Positions 1-9,458 of a stretch of DNA of 64,000 nucleotides are shown in pieces. The notes beneath the pieces were generated by a model, which was not told the origin of the DNA, ran no database searches, and was given only the letters and a program-made list of their open reading frames with translations. The stretch's first letter is position 1; every line of letters starts with the position of its first letter. Origin of the DNA: Acidimicrobiia bacterium (GTDB lineage: Bacteria > Actinomycetota > Acidimicrobiia > Acidimicrobiales > Poriferisodalaceae); NCBI GenBank assembly GCA_022822525.1, contig JAJEBN010000017.1, positions 1-64,000 on the forward strand. The letters run 5' to 3'. Position numbers and translations under genes: made by a program.

Positions 1-816
1 GCCGGTCATCACGAACGGCTGCGGGATGCACTCCTCGTTCAGCTTGTCGTACACCGCGAGCGTGTTCGGCGAGCCCAGCGTCAAGATCGAGAACACGTTC
101 TCCGCTTCGATCAGCTCGTCCACGAACTCGATCGTCTGAGCGGCGACGTACGCGTCATCCTTGATGATCAGCGTCAGATCACGTGGAGCACCGCCGACCA
201 TGATCGGGTCGTTCTCGTTGAGCCAGTTGAAGTAGTTCTCCCAGCCGTAGGCGATGTTGCCGTACGCAGCCAAGTTGCCCGACTGCGCAGTGGTATGACC
301 GATGCGAACCTGGCTGTCGGTAATACCCGTGGTGTTCGACCAGTCGCTCGGGCACGCACTGATGTCGATCTCGAAGCCCGCAGGACCGCGCAGGATGCCG
401 TCGTCACCGACGCCGTACTCACCCGCCTCGATCTTCTCGGTCAGCTCGGCGACAGTCTTGGCACGGCGAGCAGCGGCCTCTTCGAAGATGCCGTCGAGGG
501 TGGAGCGATCGAACATCATCTCCTCCTCTTCCATCATCTCCTCCTCGGTCATCTCCTCTTCCTCGGCGTCGCCGGAAACGGCGGCTTCGATGTCTTCCTC
601 AGAAGCGGCGCCGCCCAGCGAGGACTGCTCCTCGTCTTCCTCGGCCATCTCTTCGTCGGCCATCTCCTCATCGTCGCTGGCCGCAGCAGTGGTCTCGGTC
701 TCGGTCTCGCCGCCACTGCTGTCATCCGCGTCGTCATCGCCGCCGCCGCACGCAGCGGCAACAAGCGAGAACGCGAACAGCAGAGCAAGCAGACGCCAAA
801 GTCGGCGCTTGGTCAT
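1..816 (-). CDS. livK: Branched-chain amino-acid-type ABC transporter substrate-binding lipoprotein (partial)
   Basis: The first 272 codons of a periplasmic-binding-protein-like receptor; the gene runs off the left edge. The N-terminus is a lipoprotein signal peptide (KRR, hydrophobic stretch, lipobox LVAAC with Cys22). A Gly/Asp run and a long acidic Glu/Met-rich linker to about residue 115 follow. The ligand-binding fold then begins (ITDSQVRIGHTTAQSGNLAAYG), as in LivK/Leu-Ile-Val-binding proteins. The ATG at 816 is preceded by a strong GGGAGG ribosome site. It is the last gene of the minus-strand liv cluster, 134 bp after livM2. The gap contains TTGACA but no convincing -10, so a separate promoter is possible. 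Family is clear; the exact substrate (amino acid, amide, urea) is not. Confidence 0.9.
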   Translation of the reverse strand, partial: MTKRRLWRLLALLFAFSLVAAACGGGDDDADDSSGGETETETTAAASDDEEMADEEMAEEDEEQSSLGGAASEEDIEAAVSGDAEEEEMTEEEMMEEEEMMFDRSTLDGIFEEAAARRAKTVAELTEKIEAGEYGVGDDGILRGPAGFEIDISACPSDWSNTTGITDSQVRIGHTTAQSGNLAAYGNIAYGWENYFNWLNENDPIMVGGAPRDLTLIIKDDAYVAAQTIEFVDELIEAENVFSILTLGSPNTLAVYDKLNEECIPQPFVMTG

Positions 817-950
817 GGTGTTCCTCCCATGTAGGAAAAAGTGGTCACGCCGAACCCGAGTCGCCTCAGGGCAACGGCACCGGGTCAAGCTACTGCACAC
901 GCTCTCGGTGTTGCCGTGGCATCGTGTGTCAATCCAGCGACGATTCAAGC

Positions 951-2312
951 TCACGTTCGATCTTGGCTTGACGGGGACACCGGAAGACCCCGGCGGCGGT
1001 TGAACAGCCCGATGAGTCCGCGGGGAAACACGAACGTCAAGGCCACCAGCAGCATTCCGAAGACGAACTGCTCCTCGTCGAGCAGGCGCAGGAATTCGCC
1101 GAGTGGGCCCAGCCCGCTCACGCCGCCGAGCAGCTCGCCGATTCTCGAGAAGACTTCCCGGATGGCGACGCCGAGCACCGAGCCCCACAGCGAGCCCAGC
1201 CCGCCGAGCACGGCGGTCGCGTACAGCACCAGCGACTCCTGGAACGGGAACGACTCCTGCGAGGTGAACGGCACCAGAATGATGCCGAGCGCGCCGGCCA
1301 GCCCCGCCAGCGACGCGCTCACCGCGAAGGTGTTGACCCTGGAGGCCACCAGGTTGACTCCGTGTACGGCAGCGGCGGTGTCGTTGTCGCGCACCGCACG
1401 CATCGCGCGGCCGGGCCGGCTGTTGATGACGTTGTACGTGACCCACATGGCCAGCCCGACCACTGCCAAGCAGATCAGGTAGCGGTACAGGCCCTCGGCC
1501 CAGCGGGTGGTGCCGAACCACGACGGCGGCACGAGCTCGGCACCCACGGCCCGGCCGCTGACCCCCCCGGAGAAGGCGGGCACTCGCTTCGCGAGCGGCT
1601 GAAACACGATGGCCAGCCCGAGCGTCACGAGCGCAAGGTGGATGCCCTTGATGCGAAGCGCCGGCAGTCCCACCAGTGCCCCCACCAAACCGGCGAATGC
1701 AGCTCCTGCGAGGATCGAGACGGCCCATGGCAGCGCCAAGTCGTCGAGTGCGTACGCGGCAGCGAACGCGCCCACCGCTACGAATACTCCGTGACCGAGG
1801 CTGATCATGCCGCCGTAACCCGTGGCGACATTCACGCCGAGCACTGCGAGCACCATGACGATGATCTGTGTGTTCTGCCGCAGCTCGGTCACCGAGCTGG
1901 TGAGCGGCATCGCCACCAGCCACACGCCCAGCAACGCAGCGCTGGCCCAGCGGAGCGGGCTGATGCGCCGGCGATGCCTCACTCCACGATCCGCGCCGCC
2001 GGCGTCGACGACGCCGCCGACCGGGGGGTTTGCGGTGGGTGTCACCGGCGGGCCGCTGCGGACGCTGAGCCCGGCAGCGGCAGGCTGGGCGCCTCGTGCT
2101 CCAGTTTCGACCGGATCATCGGCGTCACGCGGCGTCGCAGTCGCTGCCGGCTCATCAGCTTCGGGCTCCGGGCCCGGATCACCGGCCCCGGCCGGCGCGC
2201 CATGGATCTCCGTTTCGGGCGGGGCGAAGACGGCGAACACGCTGGCTTCGGCGCCCGCGTCGTCGTCATCGCCGGGGCGCGGCATCGGCGTCGGCCAGTC
2301 GTCGCCGCTCAC
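951..2312 (-). CDS. livM: Branched-chain amino-acid-type ABC permease LivM (second copy), long N-terminal extension
   Basis: Inner-membrane permease of the LivM family, 453 residues from the GTG at 2312. That GTG overlaps the livH2 stop by 4 nt (GTGA), which is why I chose it. Residues from about 119 on carry the family's membrane segments and conserved stretches (GLPALRIKGIHLALVTLG; SRPGRAMRAVRDND; GVNL). The first ~118 residues are hydrophilic, rich in Pro, Gly, Asp and Ala, and absent from typical LivM. If translation starts nearer the first membrane helix, the extension would not exist, and I cannot decide this from sequence. It pairs with the adjacent livH2 and presumably shares the LivG/LivF ATPases of the operon. 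Confidence 0.88.
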   Translation of the reverse strand: MSGDDWPTPMPRPGDDDDAGAEASVFAVFAPPETEIHGAPAGAGDPGPEPEADEPAATATPRDADDPVETGARGAQPAAAGLSVRSGPPVTPTANPPVGGVVDAGGADRGVRHRRRISPLRWASAALLGVWLVAMPLTSSVTELRQNTQIIVMVLAVLGVNVATGYGGMISLGHGVFVAVGAFAAAYALDDLALPWAVSILAGAAFAGLVGALVGLPALRIKGIHLALVTLGLAIVFQPLAKRVPAFSGGVSGRAVGAELVPPSWFGTTRWAEGLYRYLICLAVVGLAMWVTYNVINSRPGRAMRAVRDNDTAAAVHGVNLVASRVNTFAVSASLAGLAGALGIILVPFTSQESFPFQESLVLYATAVLGGLGSLWGSVLGVAIREVFSRIGELLGGVSGLGPLGEFLRLLDEEQFVFGMLLVALTFVFPRGLIGLFNRRRGLPVSPSSQDRT

Positions 2313-3253
2313 ACCCGCTCGATTCGCTGGGTGCCGAACAACCCGGCCGGACGGACAATCAACACCACCACCATGGCGACGAGTGCCGGCAGCACGCTCA
2401 GCTCGAATCCGATGAACGGTACGTACGCAGGGATCAGCGTCTGGCTCAAGCCCACGACGACGCCGCCGACGAGCGCTCCCTTCGGCGAGTCGAGCCCGCC
2501 GAGCGTCGCCGCGGCGAAGGCATACACGAGGACCCGCACCATCATCGTGGGCTCGAGCAGCACCGAGTTGGCGCTCATGTTGGCCGCGATGGCCCCGAGG
2601 CCGGCTGCCAGCGCCCACCCGTACATCAGTGTCGGCCCGACGCGGATGCCGTTCAGCGCAGCGGAAACCGGATCGATCGACACGGCACGGAAGGCGAGTC
2701 CGGCTCTCGTGTAGCGCAGCAGCAGCGCGAGCAGCAGCAGCAGCGCCAGCAACACCAACCAGGCCCCGATCGTCGAGTAGCGGATCCGTGCGCCAGCGAT
2801 GTCGATGTGGTCTCCAGGCGAGGAGGGGAAGAACGGCGGGAAGATACGCGGACCGGTCCCCCACCACTGGCCCATCAGCGAGTTGAGGGCCAGCAGGATG
2901 CCGATCGTCACGTTGACCATCGCTAGCTCGGGTGCGTTGCGCAATGGTCGTATCAGGACCCGCTCAGTTGCGGCGCCGGCGCCGATGCCGATGATGACAG
3001 CGAGACCGATGGCCACGGGCGTCACCAATGGCGCTCCGATCCACGCCGCCAGCCCTCCCCCTTTGACACCAGGTGCAGCGCCGGCGAGCAGCACGAACGC
3101 GATGTAGGCCGAGAACGTGGCCATCTCGCCCTGTGCGAAGTTCAGCAACCCCGTCGACCGGAAGATGATGACCAGCGCCAAGGCCAGCGAGGAATAGATG
3201 GCGCTGTTGAACAGTGCGTCAAAGATGCGCTGCAGCAGCAGGACTACATCCAT
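2309..3253 (-). CDS. livH: Branched-chain amino-acid-type ABC permease LivH (second copy)
   Basis: Inner-membrane permease of 314 residues, normal for LivH. It is hydrophobic throughout and has family signatures near the N-terminus (IFRSTGLLNFAQGEMATF) and C-terminus (AAATLGGLDSPKGALVGG). It should form the translocation pore together with LivM2, whose GTG start overlaps its stop. It lies 70 bp after livM1 in the same minus-strand array. It lacks the Cys-containing external insertion seen in LivH1, so the two pairs are diverged paralogues rather than a recent duplication. Confidence 0.92.
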   Translation of the reverse strand: MDVVLLLQRIFDALFNSAIYSSLALALVIIFRSTGLLNFAQGEMATFSAYIAFVLLAGAAPGVKGGGLAAWIGAPLVTPVAIGLAVIIGIGAGAATERVLIRPLRNAPELAMVNVTIGILLALNSLMGQWWGTGPRIFPPFFPSSPGDHIDIAGARIRYSTIGAWLVLLALLLLLALLLRYTRAGLAFRAVSIDPVSAALNGIRVGPTLMYGWALAAGLGAIAANMSANSVLLEPTMMVRVLVYAFAAATLGGLDSPKGALVGGVVVGLSQTLIPAYVPFIGFELSVLPALVAMVVVLIVRPAGLFGTQRIERV

Positions 3254-3323
3254 GTCAGCTGCTCAGCCTTCCTCGGCGCCGTGCTGTGGCAGCGGCCAGC
3301 GTTGGCTGGCCGCAACGTTGTGG

Positions 3324-5144
3324 CTACGCAGACGCGCTGGCGCCCTCGGGCTCCGGAGCGGGCTCGGTCTTGTCATCGGCGAAGACGAAGTAACGAAGCC
3401 CGACGACGACGGTGACGACGATGGCAATGATGCTCAGCACCAGCGAGAGCATGCTCTGCGTCGGCCAGCCGATCAGCCAGAAGCCCACCGCTGTCTCGGA
3501 TGCGTCGATCGCATCTGAGGCGGCGTCACACAGCGCGGCCACCGACATATCGCTGATCTCGCCGTCCGGCGAGGAGGCGCAGAATTCGCCGGACGTCCCC
3601 ACGAAGTCCTTTGCTTTCGCAGCCTCATTGACCATTGGTATCGCCGGGACCGTCTTGCCGTCCGGGTTGACTGCCACCGACTCGCGCGCAAGGTGCCCGA
3701 CGTGGTGAGCGCGCAGCGCGAGGTTCAGGGCAAAGGTCTTGATGTAGGCGAAGCTGAGGACGCCGAGAACGCCAGCCACTTTCGCCTGTGACGCGACGGT
3801 GTCGGCATTGTCGCCACGCAGGCCTGCCTTGGCGGCTCGGAGCTCGTTCATCGAGACGAAGACCACGATCGGTGCGAGCACGACAATGGCAAAGCGCAAT
3901 GCAAATGCCAGCGTGCCGACGATGAGGTTGTCGACGTTCATCAGCACCCAGCCGATCACCAGCAGCACCGGACCCATCACAGCGAACCTCACGGCCCATG
4001 TGGCGCGGGTCGATGAGGGGCCCGGATCGAGAGCCGAGAGCGGGGTGACGGCGTCGCCGTCTGGGGTGAGCGGCACTACCTGGATGATCTTCTTCTGCAC
4101 GGCCGTCACCATCGATGCGATGCCGCCGGGGGCGAAGAACGTGAAGAGAATGAGGATGAGGCCGAAGATGGCCGCCGACAGCGGCCCGTCGCCGTCGAGG
4201 GTATAGAAGCCCAGCGGGATGGAAATCCGCTTGGTGAGGTCTCGGGCCCACACCACGAACAGACCGCCGAAGATCGAACCCTGCAAAGTGCCGACCCCGC
4301 CGATCACCAAGCCGATGATGAGGTCGACCGCCAGCAGGAAGGTGAAGTCCTGGCCGGCCACGAAACCCTTGTCAAGGCACCACATGAGGCCCGCCAGCGA
4401 GCCCAGCGAGGCGCTCAGTGCGAAGTTCACCGTCTTGTACATCGGCAGGTTGACGCCGTAGACCGCAGCGCCGGCTTCGCTGTCGCGAATTGCCAGCACT
4501 GCTCGCCCGGGGCGGCTGCGCATGATGTTGCGCACCAGCGCGACCACGACCACCGTGATCAGCAGCAGGATCCAATAGCGATAGGCGTTGGCGCCACGGG
4601 CGCCGTCGACTCCCGGCAGCCACTCGAAGAAGCTCGAGAAGCCGCTTTCCTGGCGGTCAACTTCCTCGATGACATCTCGACCGTTGGGTCCGCCCGTGCG
4701 TCGCGCGATGCCGAGCTCGTCGATATTCACGAGCGTCGGGAACACTGCCGCTTGCGCGATGGTGACCAAGGCGAGATAGAGACCCTTGACCCGTAGCGCC
4801 GGCAGACCCACGATGACTCCGATGGCGAATCCGACGATCACGACCACTGGAATGACCATCCAGTAGTCCCAGAGCTCGTCTTGGACCATGGATGCCGCAA
4901 CGAACGCGCCGATGCCCATGAACGCCGAATGGCCCAAGGCAAGCATGCCGTTGAAGCCCACGACCAGATTGACCGCCAGCACAGCGACCATCAAGACCAG
5001 CGCGCGGTTCATCTTGCCGATCTCGAACGGCTGCAGGACCAGCGGCACCAAGACGGCCAGCGCCACGGCGTAGCCCCAGCTCAGGAATCGCCACTGGCGA
5101 TGCTGTGTGCTGCCCTTGGAAACGATGAGCAGTGGTGAACTCAT
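3324..5144 (-). CDS. livM: Branched-chain amino-acid-type ABC permease LivM (first copy) with large C-terminal membrane extension
   Basis: 606 residues against roughly 300-400 for ordinary LivM. Residues ~15-350 are a full LivM permease (VGFNGMLALGHSAFMGIGA; GLPALRVKGLYLALVTIAQA; SRPGRAVLAIRDSEAGAAVY). The remaining ~250 residues add at least three hydrophobic segments. Between the later ones is a polar loop with two cysteines (GEFCASSPDG and ALCDAASDA), and the tail is acidic. I do not recognise the extension. The ATG at 5144 lies 29 bp after livH1. Translation is continuous through the extension with no sign of frameshift. It may be a docking or regulatory module for the importer (inference only). 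Confidence 0.87.
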   Translation of the reverse strand: MSSPLLIVSKGSTQHRQWRFLSWGYAVALAVLVPLVLQPFEIGKMNRALVLMVAVLAVNLVVGFNGMLALGHSAFMGIGAFVAASMVQDELWDYWMVIPVVVIVGFAIGVIVGLPALRVKGLYLALVTIAQAAVFPTLVNIDELGIARRTGGPNGRDVIEEVDRQESGFSSFFEWLPGVDGARGANAYRYWILLLITVVVVALVRNIMRSRPGRAVLAIRDSEAGAAVYGVNLPMYKTVNFALSASLGSLAGLMWCLDKGFVAGQDFTFLLAVDLIIGLVIGGVGTLQGSIFGGLFVVWARDLTKRISIPLGFYTLDGDGPLSAAIFGLILILFTFFAPGGIASMVTAVQKKIIQVVPLTPDGDAVTPLSALDPGPSSTRATWAVRFAVMGPVLLVIGWVLMNVDNLIVGTLAFALRFAIVVLAPIVVFVSMNELRAAKAGLRGDNADTVASQAKVAGVLGVLSFAYIKTFALNLALRAHHVGHLARESVAVNPDGKTVPAIPMVNEAAKAKDFVGTSGEFCASSPDGEISDMSVAALCDAASDAIDASETAVGFWLIGWPTQSMLSLVLSIIAIVVTVVVGLRYFVFADDKTEPAPEPEGASASA

Positions 5145-5173
5145 ACCTCAGCAACTCCCCTTGGGTCGTTGAG

Positions 5174-6232
5174 CTAGACGCGCTCAATGCGGCGGGTACC
5201 GAAGAGACCCGCTGGACGGAACAGCAGCACGATCAGGATCAGCAGGAATGCCATTGCCAGCTGCAAGATCGAGAAATAGGCCTGGCCCAGCACGACTACG
5301 CCGAACCAGGACACGAGCACCGACTTGATCAGCCCCACGACGAGCCCGCCGATGACGGCGCCGCCCAGGCTGTCGAGCCCGCCCAAGGCGGCTGCGGCCA
5401 GCGCATAGATCAGAATGGTCAGCATCATGTTGGGGTTGACGCCGCCCAGCGCCGGCGACACCAGCGCTGCGCCGAGCGTGCCGAAGACTGAGGCGAGCGC
5501 CCAGCCGAAGCCCAGCGTCCGACCTGTGTTGACGCCGACCAGCCGTGCCGATTCGGCATTGGACGAGACGGCACGGAAGGCCAGGCCGGCCTTCGTCTTG
5601 CCCAGGATGATCGCCAGCGCAATCAGCGCCAGAGCGAGCCCGATCCATGTGCCGATGGTGCGGTAGTGGAGCCGTGCGCCGATGACTTCGAAGAAGGTCC
5701 GGCCCACCATCTCGCACATGTCGGCATCGGCGGTGCCGCGTGCGACCTCGATGAGGTCGCCATCGGCATTCTTGAGGCAGGCAATAGTGCCGTCGCTCGA
5801 TGTCTTCAGTTCGCTGCCGTTGGGCACCCAGCTCGGGAAGTGCCCGAATGGGTCGTTGACGCGGCGCACCTGGTAGTTCCATATGTCGCCGGCGACGGCG
5901 TTGATGATGAGGAATAGGCCCAGCGTGATCAACACGACCGGTAGGTGGTCGTCGGGGTCGAAGGGTCTGACGAGCGCTCGCTCCACGACCGCTCCGATGA
6001 CCGCGCTGACCGCCATGGCTACAGCGATGGAGAGCCAGAGCCACCAGCCTTGCTCCACGTTCAGTACGTACACAAAGAACGCACCGAGCATGGCCAACTC
6101 GCCTGTGGCGAAGTTGATCAACGTGGTGGCCTTGAAGATCAGCACCAGCGCCAAAGCGACGGTGCCATAGACGGCCCCGTCGCGTAGGCCGTTGAAAATG
6201 AAATCCGGAAGGATCTCGAAGTTCCAGTTCAC
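5174..6232 (-). CDS. livH: Branched-chain amino-acid-type ABC permease LivH (first copy) with external insertion
   Basis: 352-residue LivH-type inner-membrane permease. Core signatures are present (IFKATTLINFATGELAMLGA near the start; AAAALGGLDSLGGAVIGG near the end). Between the middle helices, roughly residues 125-185, there is a polar insertion with two cysteines (TIACLKNADGD, ADADMCEMVG) that LivH2 lacks. LivM1, its partner, also carries a Cys-pair polar loop, so this pair may have a shared external element. It follows livF by 22 bp and precedes livM1 in the same operon. Confidence 0.91.
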   Translation of the reverse strand: MNWNFEILPDFIFNGLRDGAVYGTVALALVLIFKATTLINFATGELAMLGAFFVYVLNVEQGWWLWLSIAVAMAVSAVIGAVVERALVRPFDPDDHLPVVLITLGLFLIINAVAGDIWNYQVRRVNDPFGHFPSWVPNGSELKTSSDGTIACLKNADGDLIEVARGTADADMCEMVGRTFFEVIGARLHYRTIGTWIGLALALIALAIILGKTKAGLAFRAVSSNAESARLVGVNTGRTLGFGWALASVFGTLGAALVSPALGGVNPNMMLTILIYALAAAALGGLDSLGGAVIGGLVVGLIKSVLVSWFGVVVLGQAYFSILQLAMAFLLILIVLLFRPAGLFGTRRIERV

Positions 6233-6254
6233 GGTCTGCCCCCGTACCTGCTGA

Positions 6255-6964
<710 letters not shown>

Positions 6965-6968
<4 letters not shown>

Positions 6969-7726
6969 GAAGAACTCCCCAGGTATGCCTCGATGACCTC
7001 CGGGTCGTTGCGCACGACATCGGGGTGACCGTCGGCAATCTTGCGGCCGAAGTTAAGCACCACGAGGTGCTCGCTGATGTTGAGCACCATGCGCATGTGG
7101 TGCTCGACGAGCAGCACCGACAGGTTGTGCCGGTCGCGGAGGTCCTTGACATCTTGGGCGAGCGAGTCGACCTCGGCGTGGGTGAGACCCGACGCCGGCT
7201 CATCCATCATGATGAGGCGCGGGTTGGCGATGAGCGCCCGTGCGAGCTCGATGCGCTTCAGCGTGCCGAACGGCAGACCGGCGGCGGGATGGTAGGCGTA
7301 CTCCTCGAGGCCGAGTTCCTCGAGCGCTTCCCATGCCCTCCGTCGCAAGTCTTTCTCTTCGTTGCGGGTGCCGAGCCGGAACGCAGCCGTGAAGAAGTTC
7401 GCCTTCGAGTTGGTGTGGTCGCCCACCATCACATTCTCGATCACCGTCATGCCCTTCCAGAGGGCCAGGTTCTGGAATGTGCGGTAGACGCCGACGCGAC
7501 TGATCTGGTGCGCTGGCATCGCCAGCAGATCGTGCCCGTCGAATGTCACCGCGCCGGTCGTCGGGTCGTAGATCCGGCTGACCACGTTGAACAACGTGGT
7601 CTTGCCCGCGCCATTCGGTCCGATGAGACCGAGAATCTGTCCCTCGTCCAGAGAGAAGGACAAATCGTCGAGCGCACGGATGCCGCCGAACTGCACGGAG
7701 ATGTCTTGGACTTCGAGCAACGCCAC
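6965..7726 (-). CDS. livG: Branched-chain amino-acid-type ABC transporter ATPase LivG
   Basis: First gene of the liv cluster, 253 residues, cytoplasmic ABC ATPase. It has Walker A ([11 protein letters not shown]), a LivG-style signature ([15 protein letters not shown]), Walker B ([11 protein letters not shown]) and the switch His ([20 protein letters not shown]). The GTG start at 7726 is supported by a strong purine run (GGAGGGGG) just upstream. About 230 bp separate it from the upstream tRNA gene on the same strand, so the operon promoter should lie there, although I see no clear -35/-10 pair. Confidence 0.95.
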
Positions 7727-7787
7727 GCGCTCAACCCCCTCCGGTCCTCGCCGATCAGGTGACCGGCCGCAGGCAAGTTATCAGGTC

Positions 7788-7834
7788 GGCTCGTCTTCGT
7801 GGCTTTCCGAATGGAGCCCCACGAAGGCCGAGCC
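7788..7834. other. Long imperfect inverted repeat upstream of livG
   Basis: On the plus strand, 7788-7793 plus 7795-7802 pair with 7829-7834 and 7819-7826. This gives 14 base pairs interrupted by a small internal loop, with a 16-nt apical loop. It lies between tRNA-Gln and livG, both on the minus strand. No T-run follows on either strand, so it is not a textbook terminator. It could still end tRNA read-through, form part of the livG leader, or bind a dimeric regulator. Function unknown. Confidence 0.5.
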
Positions 7835-7953
7835 AGCGGGTGATGTTAGGTCGCGGCGAAGCGACATGTGCAAATGCTCCCGGCGATGCCTGCCGCAGCG
7901 CATCACCCTGGTCGCATCGGATGCGCACGTGCCGGCTGACGCTCGCAACCGAC

Positions 7954-8028
7954 TGGTTCGGGGAGGAGGACTCGAACCCCCAATGACTGGACCAGAACCA
8001 GTTGTGTTGCCAATTACACCATCCCCGA
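7954..8028 (-). tRNA. tRNA-Gln (anticodon CTG), CCA encoded
   Basis: Folded by eye on the minus strand. The 7-bp acceptor stem TCGGGGA/TCCCCGA closes the cloverleaf. The D arm contains AATTGGCA. The anticodon stem ACTGG/CCAGT holds the loop TTCTGGT, which reads CTG. A 4-nt variable region and a T arm with the TTCGAGT loop follow. The discriminator is A, followed by a genomically encoded CCA. It sits 54 bp downstream of gltX on the same strand. With GatCAB encoded elsewhere in this window, it is probably charged with Glu and then amidated. Confidence 0.96.
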
Positions 8029-8082
8029 GGGCCCGATCAGGCTAGTGGCGCGGCCTCGCGATGACCCCGGGGATTCGGCGGA

Positions 8083-9393
8083 TTATCCCGCTGGTGAGCC
8101 GGTACGGCGGAGTCGCTGCTGCGCTGCCTCGAGGCGGTGCAGGGCGGTGTCTCGGCCCAACAGCTCGAGCGACTCGAACAGCGGCGGACCGACGGCGCGG
8201 CCGGTGATCGCGACACGAACCGGGGCCTGCGCCTTGCCCAGCTTGAGCCCGAATTCCTCTCCGATCGCGCGCAAGCAAGCATGCAGCGAATGAGCGGTCC
8301 ATTCCGCTTCGGAGAAGTCGGCGCGCGCGCGATCGAGGATTTCACCGGCGGGCGGCACCAGCGCCGCATCCCAATCGTCCGCGTCCATTTCGGGTTCGGC
8401 GAAGAGAAACTCGATGCGGTCGGGAGCGTCGGAGAGCAGGCGCGTGCGTTCGCGGATCAGCGGGGCCACCTTGCCCAGCGTGTCGCGATCGAGGCCCGCA
8501 CCCCATGGCCGTCTGTGCACCCAAGGTTCGATCGCGGCACCGAAACCCGCGTCGTCGAGCGCTCGCAGGTATTCGCCGTTGACAGCGGTGAGCTTGTCGA
8601 GGTCGAACATTGCGGGTGCCGCGTTCACATCAGCGAGATCGAACAGTTCGACGATCTCCGCGAGCGGCCGTACCTCGATGCCGTCCGGCGGTCCCCAGCC
8701 CAGCAATGCCAGGTAGTTCACCATGGCCTCCGCCAGCACACCCTGATCGCGGTAGCTCGTGAGCGACACGTCATCGCGCCGTTTGGACAGCTTCTTGCGC
8801 TCCTTGTTCACGAGGAGCGGCAGGTGCGCGAAGGTCGGCACGTCGGTCGCGCCCAGCGCGGCGCGCAGCAGGATCACTCTGGGTGTCGTGTTCAGCAGAT
8901 CTTCGCCCCGGACGACATGGGTGATGCCCCCTTCGAGGTCGTCGACCGCGTTGGCCACAAAGAACGTCGCGCTGCCGTCGCTGCGCTGCACGACGAAGTC
9001 CTCGATGGAGTCGTTCGGGAATTCGACGCGGCCCCGCACGATGTCGTCGAAGGCCGTGACACCCTCGGAGGGAACGGCGAACCGCACCGCGCCTTCATCG
9101 CGATAGGCCTGCCCGCTGTCAAGCCAACGCTCGATCGCGGCGTCGTAGCGGCCGGCGCGCTCGCTCTGGAAGACGGGGTCCCCATCGAAATCCAGCCCCA
9201 GCCATTCGAGCATCTCGAGGATCTGCTCGATGTGGGCAGGCGTCGCCAGCTCGGCGTTCGTATCTTCGATGCGCAGCACCATCTCGCCCCCGCAGTGACG
9301 GGCGTAGAGCCAGTTGAACAACGCCGTTCTGGCGGTGCCCAGGTGCGGCAGTCCCGTAGGGGCCGGAGCGAATCGCAGTCGGGGGCGGGGCAT
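8083..9393 (-). CDS. gltX: Glutamyl-tRNA synthetase, probably non-discriminating
   Basis: Class I aminoacyl-tRNA synthetase, 436 residues from ATG 9393, a little shorter than many GluRS. The HIGH-type motif is near the N-terminus (APAPTGLPHLGTARTALFNW) and the KMSKS-type loop is KLSKR at about 201-205. An in-frame upstream ATG at 9432 would add 13 residues. I prefer 9393 because GluRS proteins normally begin just before the nucleotide-binding motif. Neither start has a strong ribosome site. GatCAB and the adjacent tRNA-Gln suggest it charges both tRNA-Glu and tRNA-Gln. That specificity is inferred from context, not read from residues. Confidence 0.93.
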   Translation of the reverse strand: MPRPRLRFAPAPTGLPHLGTARTALFNWLYARHCGGEMVLRIEDTNAELATPAHIEQILEMLEWLGLDFDGDPVFQSERAGRYDAAIERWLDSGQAYRDEGAVRFAVPSEGVTAFDDIVRGRVEFPNDSIEDFVVQRSDGSATFFVANAVDDLEGGITHVVRGEDLLNTTPRVILLRAALGATDVPTFAHLPLLVNKERKKLSKRRDDVSLTSYRDQGVLAEAMVNYLALLGWGPPDGIEVRPLAEIVELFDLADVNAAPAMFDLDKLTAVNGEYLRALDDAGFGAAIEPWVHRRPWGAGLDRDTLGKVAPLIRERTRLLSDAPDRIEFLFAEPEMDADDWDAALVPPAGEILDRARADFSEAEWTAHSLHACLRAIGEEFGLKLGKAQAPVRVAITGRAVGPPLFESLELLGRDTALHRLEAAQQRLRRTGSPAG

Positions 9394-9458
9394 CGCCGGC
9401 GCGTGGCCGGCACTGCCACGGTCAGAAGGCATCGGGCTGCTGGCGCTCGCGGCGCCGC

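Noticed and set aside
817-950. livK promoter based on TTGACA in the livM2-livK gap
   Set aside because: The perfect -35-like hexamer has no acceptable -10 at 16-19 bp spacing, so I do not annotate a promoter.
302-1003. Long plus-strand Ser-rich reading frame opposite livK
   Set aside because: It is the antisense shadow of the livK linker (Glu codons read as Ser/Ile). The minus-strand frame has a signal peptide, lipobox, ribosome site and family homology.
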